From Rhodovulum strictum (GTDB taxonomy: Bacteria; Pseudomonadota; Alphaproteobacteria; Rhodobacterales; Rhodobacteraceae), in assembly GCF_009649175.1 (NCBI RefSeq), contig NZ_WJPO01000005.1, positions 62,001-126,000 of the forward strand: DNA of 64,000 bases. The letters run 5' to 3'. This document shows, piece by piece, positions 59,525-64,000 of the stretch (positions are counted from its first letter, which is position 1; every line of letters starts with the position of its first letter). Position numbers and translations under genes: made by a program. The notes beneath the pieces are model-generated. The model was not told the DNA's origin. It did not search any database and was given only the letters and a program-made list of their open reading frames with translations.

Positions 59525-60793
59525 TTACTGGTAGCCTTCCGGGAACGGATCGGGCTCGACCAGATCGGCGGTCTCGAAGACCACGTCATATTGCCCGTCC
59601 GCCCGGGCCCGGCCGACGCGGGTCTTGGACCACAGGTGATGGTTCTCGTGGATCTTGACATAGCCCTCGGGCGCGGTCGGAAGCTCGATGCCGGGCGAGG
59701 CCTCGCGTACCTTGTCGATGTCGAAGCTGCCCGCCTTCTCGACCGCCGCCTTCCACAGCCACGGCCCCAGATAGGCGGCTTGCGTCACGTCGCCGATCAC
59801 CATGTCGGCGCCCCACATCTTCTTGAACGCATCGACAAAGGCGATGTTGTTGGGATTGTCGAGCGACTGGAAGTATTTCATGCAGGCATAGGAGCCTTCG
59901 ACATTCTCGCCGCCGATGCCGCGGATCTCGTCCTCGGTGACGGAGATCGTCAGCACGATGGGCGATTCCTTGGTCGGGTCGATGCCCGCGGCCTTGAGCT
60001 GCTTGTAGAAGGCCACGTTCGAGCCGCCGACGACGATGGCATAGATCACGTCGGGCTTGCGCAGCTTGATCTTGTTGATGACCGAATTGAACTGCGTGTG
60101 GCCGAGCGGGTAGTATTCCTCGCCCACGACCTCGCAGCCCTCCATGAAGTTCTCGATATGCTTGCGGGCGATCTTGTTCGAGGTGCGCGGCCAGATATAG
60201 TCCGAGCCCAGCAGGTAGAAGCTTTTCGCGCCCTTGGTCTGGTTGACCCAGTCGAGCCCGGCAATGATCTGCTGGGTGGCTTCCTGGCCCGTGTAGATCA
60301 CGTTCGGCGACTGTTCGAGCCCCTCGTAGAAGGTGGGATAGTAGAGCATGCCGTTATGCTGTTCGAACACAGGCAGCACCGCCTTGCGGCTGGCCGAGGT
60401 CCAGCAGCCCATGACGGAGGCCACCTTGTCGTTGACCAGCAGCTTGCGCGCCTTTTCGGCGAATGTCGGCCAGTCCGAGGCGCCGTCTTCCTGGATGAAC
60501 TGTATCTTGCGGCCCAGCACGCCGCCCATCGCGTTGATCTGCTCGATGGCCAGTTTCTCGGCCTGGACCGAGCCGGTTTCCGAGATCGCCATGGTGCCCG
60601 TGACCGAATGCAGGATGCCGATGGTCACCGTGCTGTCGGTGACGGCAAGCCCGGTCGTGTTGACCGCGGCAGTCGGGAAGTCCTGGGCGCGCAGCCCCCT
60701 CGGCGCAAACAGCGATGCGGTCAGCGCGGCACCGCCGGCCAGAACGGCGCGCCGGCTCATGCCCGGCATGGTGGGTTTGGAAAAATCGGTCAT
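59525..60793 (-). CDS. fmdD: Periplasmic amide/urea-binding protein, UrtA/FmdD-like
   Basis: Substrate-binding component of 422 residues. A twin-arginine signal (SRRAVLAGGAALTASLFAP) suggests folded export. The mature type-I periplasmic binding fold starts TVTIGILHSVTGTMAISE, with GCWTSASRKAVLPVFEQ, LYYPTFYEG, YLLGSDYIWPRTSNKI and GGSNVAFYKQLKAAG, all typical of UrtA/FmdD. First gene of the seven-gene minus-strand operon, 81 bp before urtB. Its promoter must lie in the 197-bp divergent region with the 18-bp dyad. Confidence 0.93.
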   Translation of the reverse strand: MTDFSKPTMPGMSRRAVLAGGAALTASLFAPRGLRAQDFPTAAVNTTGLAVTDSTVTIGILHSVTGTMAISETGSVQAEKLAIEQINAMGGVLGRKIQFIQEDGASDWPTFAEKARKLLVNDKVASVMGCWTSASRKAVLPVFEQHNGMLYYPTFYEGLEQSPNVIYTGQEATQQIIAGLDWVNQTKGAKSFYLLGSDYIWPRTSNKIARKHIENFMEGCEVVGEEYYPLGHTQFNSVINKIKLRKPDVIYAIVVGGSNVAFYKQLKAAGIDPTKESPIVLTISVTEDEIRGIGGENVEGSYACMKYFQSLDNPNNIAFVDAFKKMWGADMVIGDVTQAAYLGPWLWKAAVEKAGSFDIDKVREASPGIELPTAPEGYVKIHENHHLWSKTRVGRARADGQYDVVFETADLVEPDPFPEGYQ

Positions 60794-60893
60794 CTCGCCT
60801 CCTTGTCAGATCAGACTGGTCCGTGTGTGGGAGAGCGGCGGGTGTGATCCCCGCCCGTGACCTGAAGGCTCGCAGAGAATGCCGCAGTGCAGT

Positions 60894-60911
60894 ATACGTC
60901 GAATGACGTAT
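60894..60911. promoter_or_regulatory. Perfect 18-bp dyad between the amide operon and the sensor kinase
   Basis: ATACGTC-GAAT-GACGTAT, 7-bp arms, lying 100 bases upstream of fmdD and 80 bases upstream of the kinase gene. A good candidate for the binding site of the kinase's response regulator, which would act on one or both promoters. Confidence 0.55.
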
Positions 60912-60990
60912 GGGACTGCGCGTTTTTCCACCTATCATCCCTTGCGGTGGGTGACCGCCGGGCGACGCCCGGGCGGTATGGCATGACGGG

Positions 60991-63900
60991 ATGACAGGGA
61001 ACATGCAGGTTCCGTTCAGCGCGACCGGCGGGCGGCGCAGCTATAACCGCTGGGTCGCCAACGAGACGATGGAGGATTTCGCGCTGCGCTTCACCGCGCG
61101 CCGCGCGCGCCGTTGGAGCCATGCGCGGGTTGCCAACACGGCGCTGGGCTCGATCTCGTTCCTGGCGCTGGAGGCAATCGGCGGCGCGATCACGCTGACC
61201 TACGGCTTTGATGCCGCGATCATCGCGATCATGCTGGTGGGGGCCGTGCTGTTCCTGACCGGCCTGCCGATCAGCTATTACGCCGCGCGCTACGGCGTCG
61301 ATATCGACCTTCTGACCCGCGGCGCGGGCTTTGGCTATATCGGCTCGACCGTCACCTCGCTGATCTATGCCAGCTTCACCTTCATCTTCTTCGCGCTCGA
61401 GGCCGCGATCCTGGCGCTGGCGCTGGATCTGTGCTTCGGCATCCCGGTCACGCTTGGCTACATCCTGTCGGCGCTGATCGTGATCCCGCTGGTGGTGAAC
61501 GGGTTTTCCAAGATCTCGGCGTTCCAGACCTGGACCCAGCCGTTCTGGATCGTGCTGCACCTGATGCCCTTTGCCTTTCTCGCCTGGGCGGGGACCGATC
61601 TGGGCGTCTGGACCGGGTTCGACGGCGCCCATGGCAAGGAGGGGGCGACGATCCTGATGATCGGCGCGGCCTCGGGCGTGGCGCTGTCGCTGATCGCGCA
61701 GATCGGCGAACAGGTCGATTTCCTGCGCTTCCTGCCCGAACCCAAGACGCGGGCCGAGCGGCGCAAATGGTGGGCGGCGCTGCTGGCCGCGGGGCCGGGC
61801 TGGTCGGTGCTGGGCGTGGCCAAGATGCTGGCGGGATCCTTTCTGGTGACGCTGGTGGTCGCGGCGGGCGTGCCTGCAAGGGACGCCACCGATCCGACGC
61901 GGATGTATCACACCGCCTTCGAACAGGTTCTGGCCTCGCCCGCGCTGGCGCTGGCGCTGACCGGGGCCTTCGTGATCCTGAGCCAGCTCAAGATCAACGT
62001 GACCAATGCCTATGCCGGCTCCATCGCCTGGTCGAACTTCTTCTCGCGGCTGACCCATTCCCATCCGGGCCGCGTGGTCTGGCTGGTGTTCAACGTCGCG
62101 ATTGCGCTGATGCTGATGGAACTGGGCGTGTTCGGGGCGCTGGAACATATCCTGGGCCTTTATTCCCATGTCGCGCTGGCCTGGATCGGGGCGCTGACCG
62201 CGGATCTGGTGGTCAACAAGCCGCTCGGCCTGAGCCCGCGGGGGATCGAGTTCCGCCGCGCGCATCTATACGACATCAACCCGGTCGGCATGGGGGCGAT
62301 GGGCGGCGCGGTGGTGATTGCCTTTGTCGCCCATGGCGGGCTGATGGGCGAAACGGCCGAGGCGCTGTCGGCCTTCATCGCGCTCGGCACCGCCTTCGGC
62401 ATGGCGCCGGTGATCGCCTGGGCCACGCGCGGGCAGTTCTACATCGCCCGCCCGCTGCCCCAGTTCGCTGCCCCCGCGCGGCACGAGACGGGCGCGACCT
62501 GCGCATGCTCGATCTGCGAATACCGCTTCGATGCCGAGGACATGACCCATTGCCCGTTCTATGCCGGGCCGATCTGTTCGCTGTGCTGCACGCTGGACAG
62601 TTCCTGCCGGGACAGTTGCAAGCCGCATGGCCGGGTCGATGCGCTGGCGGTGCGGATGCTGCACGCGGCCCTGCCCGACCCGGTGGCACGCGCGCTGATG
62701 TCGCGGCTGTCGGTCTTTTTGATCGGCACGGCGATTCCGGCGGCGATCATCGGGGGGCTTTTGCTGCTGGTGCGGGCGCATGCCGCCAGCCCCGATCTGG
62801 ACGCGGTGCTGACGGTGATCTTCTGCACCGCGCTGGTGGTGATCGGGGTGATCGCCTGGACGCTGATCCTGGCCATCGAAAGCCAGCACAAGGCCCGGGA
62901 CGAGGCCGACCTGCAAACCCAGCGGCTGCTGCGCGAAATCCGGGCGCATGAGCGCACCGATGCCCAGTTGCAGAAGGAAAAGGAAAAGGCCGAGGCCGCA
63001 AACCTGGCCAAGACGCGCTACATGGCCGGGATCAGCCACGAGCTGCGCACGCCGCTGAACGCGATCTACGGCTTTGCCCAGGTGCTGGAAAACAGCCCCG
63101 AGATCCCGGCCGGGCGGCGCGAGGCGGTGCGCGCGATAAGGCGCGGCTCGGAACATCTGGCGGGGCTGATCGAGAACCTGCTCGACATCTCGAAGATCGA
63201 GGCCGGGCGGCTGGAAATCTATCGCGACCGGATCAACCTGCCGATCCTGTTGCGCCATGTCGCGGCGATCTTCGAGGCCCCTGCACGCGAGAAGGGGCTG
63301 GATTTCGGCATCCATACCAGCGGCAATCTGCCCGAATGGATCGATTTCGACGAGAAGCGGCTGCGCCAGATCCTGATCAACCTGCTGTCGAACGCCATCG
63401 GCTATACCGAGCGCGGCTCGGTGTCGCTGAGCGTGCGCTATCGCAACGAGGTGGCGGTGATCGAGGTCAGCGACACCGGCATCGGCATCGCGCCCGATCA
63501 ACTGGACCGGATCTGGAAACCCTTCGAGCGGCTGACGCCCCGGGGCGGCGGGCCGGGCTCGGGGCTGGGGCTGACGATCACGCGGCTGCTGGTCGAGATC
63601 CTGGGCGGCGAGATCACCGTGGACAGCGTGCCGGGCGAGGGCACGACCTTTCGCGTGCGGCTGATGCTGCCCTCGGTGCTGCCCGAGGCCGACCAGCCCC
63701 GCGCCGCCGCGCCCGCGCCCGAGCGGCTGAAGGCACGGGGCTATCTGGGGCCGCGCAAGACGATCATGGCGGTCGATGACGATCTGGACCATCTGCGGCT
63801 GCTGGATACCGTACTGCGGCCGATGGGGTTTCTGGTGCAGACCGTTCCCGATGCCGAAACCGCGCTGGGTATCCTGGACGATTGCGCGCCAGACCTGTTC

Positions 63901-64000
63901 CTGCTCGACATCGACATGCCGGGAATGGATGGCTGGGAACTGGCGCAGCGGCTGCGCGCCCGGCCCGAGCACCGATCGACGCCCATCGTGATGGTCACGG
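60991..64000 (+). CDS. NCS1-transporter-like / hybrid histidine kinase fusion (3' end outside window)
   Basis: At least 1003 residues, open to the right edge. Residues about 45-470 form a 10-12-helix purine/cytosine-permease (NCS1)-like body. A nine-cysteine cluster follows (Cys504, 506, 509, 521, 529, 532, 533, 539, 543), then two membrane helices (about 575-600 and 607-630) and a coiled coil. HisKA carries His683 in GISHELRTPLNAI. The ATPase domain has N box RQILINLLSNAIGYTERG and G boxes DTGIGI and GSGLGL. A receiver domain has Asp973 in LLDIDMPGMDG. ATG 60991 was taken; ATG 61003 is possible. Divergent from the amide operon, so it probably senses amides or their transport; inferred. Confidence 0.88.
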   Translation, partial: MTGNMQVPFSATGGRRSYNRWVANETMEDFALRFTARRARRWSHARVANTALGSISFLALEAIGGAITLTYGFDAAIIAIMLVGAVLFLTGLPISYYAARYGVDIDLLTRGAGFGYIGSTVTSLIYASFTFIFFALEAAILALALDLCFGIPVTLGYILSALIVIPLVVNGFSKISAFQTWTQPFWIVLHLMPFAFLAWAGTDLGVWTGFDGAHGKEGATILMIGAASGVALSLIAQIGEQVDFLRFLPEPKTRAERRKWWAALLAAGPGWSVLGVAKMLAGSFLVTLVVAAGVPARDATDPTRMYHTAFEQVLASPALALALTGAFVILSQLKINVTNAYAGSIAWSNFFSRLTHSHPGRVVWLVFNVAIALMLMELGVFGALEHILGLYSHVALAWIGALTADLVVNKPLGLSPRGIEFRRAHLYDINPVGMGAMGGAVVIAFVAHGGLMGETAEALSAFIALGTAFGMAPVIAWATRGQFYIARPLPQFAAPARHETGATCACSICEYRFDAEDMTHCPFYAGPICSLCCTLDSSCRDSCKPHGRVDALAVRMLHAALPDPVARALMSRLSVFLIGTAIPAAIIGGLLLLVRAHAASPDLDAVLTVIFCTALVVIGVIAWTLILAIESQHKARDEADLQTQRLLREIRAHERTDAQLQKEKEKAEAANLAKTRYMAGISHELRTPLNAIYGFAQVLENSPEIPAGRREAVRAIRRGSEHLAGLIENLLDISKIEAGRLEIYRDRINLPILLRHVAAIFEAPAREKGLDFGIHTSGNLPEWIDFDEKRLRQILINLLSNAIGYTERGSVSLSVRYRNEVAVIEVSDTGIGIAPDQLDRIWKPFERLTPRGGGPGSGLGLTITRLLVEILGGEITVDSVPGEGTTFRVRLMLPSVLPEADQPRAAAPAPERLKARGYLGPRKTIMAVDDDLDHLRLLDTVLRPMGFLVQTVPDAETALGILDDCAPDLFLLDIDMPGMDGWELAQRLRARPEHRSTPIVMVT

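Noticed and set aside
55864-60793. A riboswitch for urea or guanidine upstream of the amide operon
   Set aside because: The 197-bp leader has a short GC-rich hairpin (about 60836-60857) but no conserved riboswitch layout that I recognise.
1-64000. tRNA, rRNA, CRISPR arrays and restriction or defence systems
   Set aside because: Intergenic regions were read on both strands; no cloverleaf with a TTCGA-type arm, no regular spacer repeats and no defence genes were found.

Overview
The window is a 64 kb piece of a GC-rich chromosome from an alphaproteobacterium, most probably Rhodobacterales/Rhodobacteraceae. The evidence is an HvrA-type H-NS protein, a VPLPA-CTERM surface protein, a sqdBDC sulfolipid operon, a DUF5930/M23 peptidase paired with a bactofilin, an IalB protein and a DUF3141-hydratase/phosphotransacylase-acetate kinase operon. 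The genus cannot be fixed from sequence alone. No tRNA, rRNA or CRISPR was seen.

Layout. 0-7 kb, minus strand: the 5' part of lpdA, a DUF924 gene, an MFS transporter, queA and a giant AsmA/DUF3971 envelope protein. 7-10.4 kb, plus: Bcp peroxiredoxin, M23 peptidase overlapping a bactofilin, and a TRIC-like channel. 10.4-16.7 kb, minus: prfB, PBP1A, AmiC-type amidase, Fe/Mn SOD and a 55-residue membrane protein. 17-19 kb, plus: ccmI-ruvX-DUF1289 with 4-bp overlaps. 19-20.8 kb, minus: aroK-aroB. 20.9-24.9 kb, plus: a 44-residue membrane peptide, a helical secreted protein, xerD and a CorC-type protein. 25-26.5 kb, minus: a HerA-like ATPase, followed by a 400-bp gap holding two candidate small RNAs and then ialB. 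27.6-31.8 kb, minus: an L,D-transpeptidase, lpxD, an acyl carrier protein and a ketoacyl-ACP synthase, facing a MepK-like endopeptidase. 33-40 kb: a VPLPA-CTERM gene with an apparent 5' frameshift, a secreted FGE-like/phosphodiester-glycosidase-like pair, a UDP-glucuronate epimerase, an H-NS/HvrA protein and a phosphomannomutase. 40.3-42.3 kb: quorum sensing (luxI, luxR and a divergent LuxR-like protein without a DNA-binding domain). 42.5-48.3 kb: PHA/acyl-phosphate operon, ceramidase-like protein and UPF0173 hydrolase. 48.5-51 kb: IS3-type remnant, cytochrome b and a membrane-anchored octaheme cytochrome of the tetrathionate reductase family. 51.3-54.2 kb: sqdBDC. 54.2-60.8 kb, minus: a formamide/short-chain amide operon (binding protein, two permeases, two ATPases, formamidase, FmdB).

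The last 3 kb holds the most unusual gene. It is a very large sensor in which an NCS1-like transporter body, a nine-cysteine cluster, a histidine kinase and a receiver domain are fused. It is transcribed divergently from the amide operon across an 18-bp perfect dyad. A plausible reading is that the cell imports short amides, hydrolyses them to ammonia plus formate, and controls this with a transporter-shaped kinase. The second most notable finding is the LuxR-type ligand-binding protein that keeps the signal-contact residues but has no helix-turn-helix. It may damp the adjacent LuxI/LuxR circuit.
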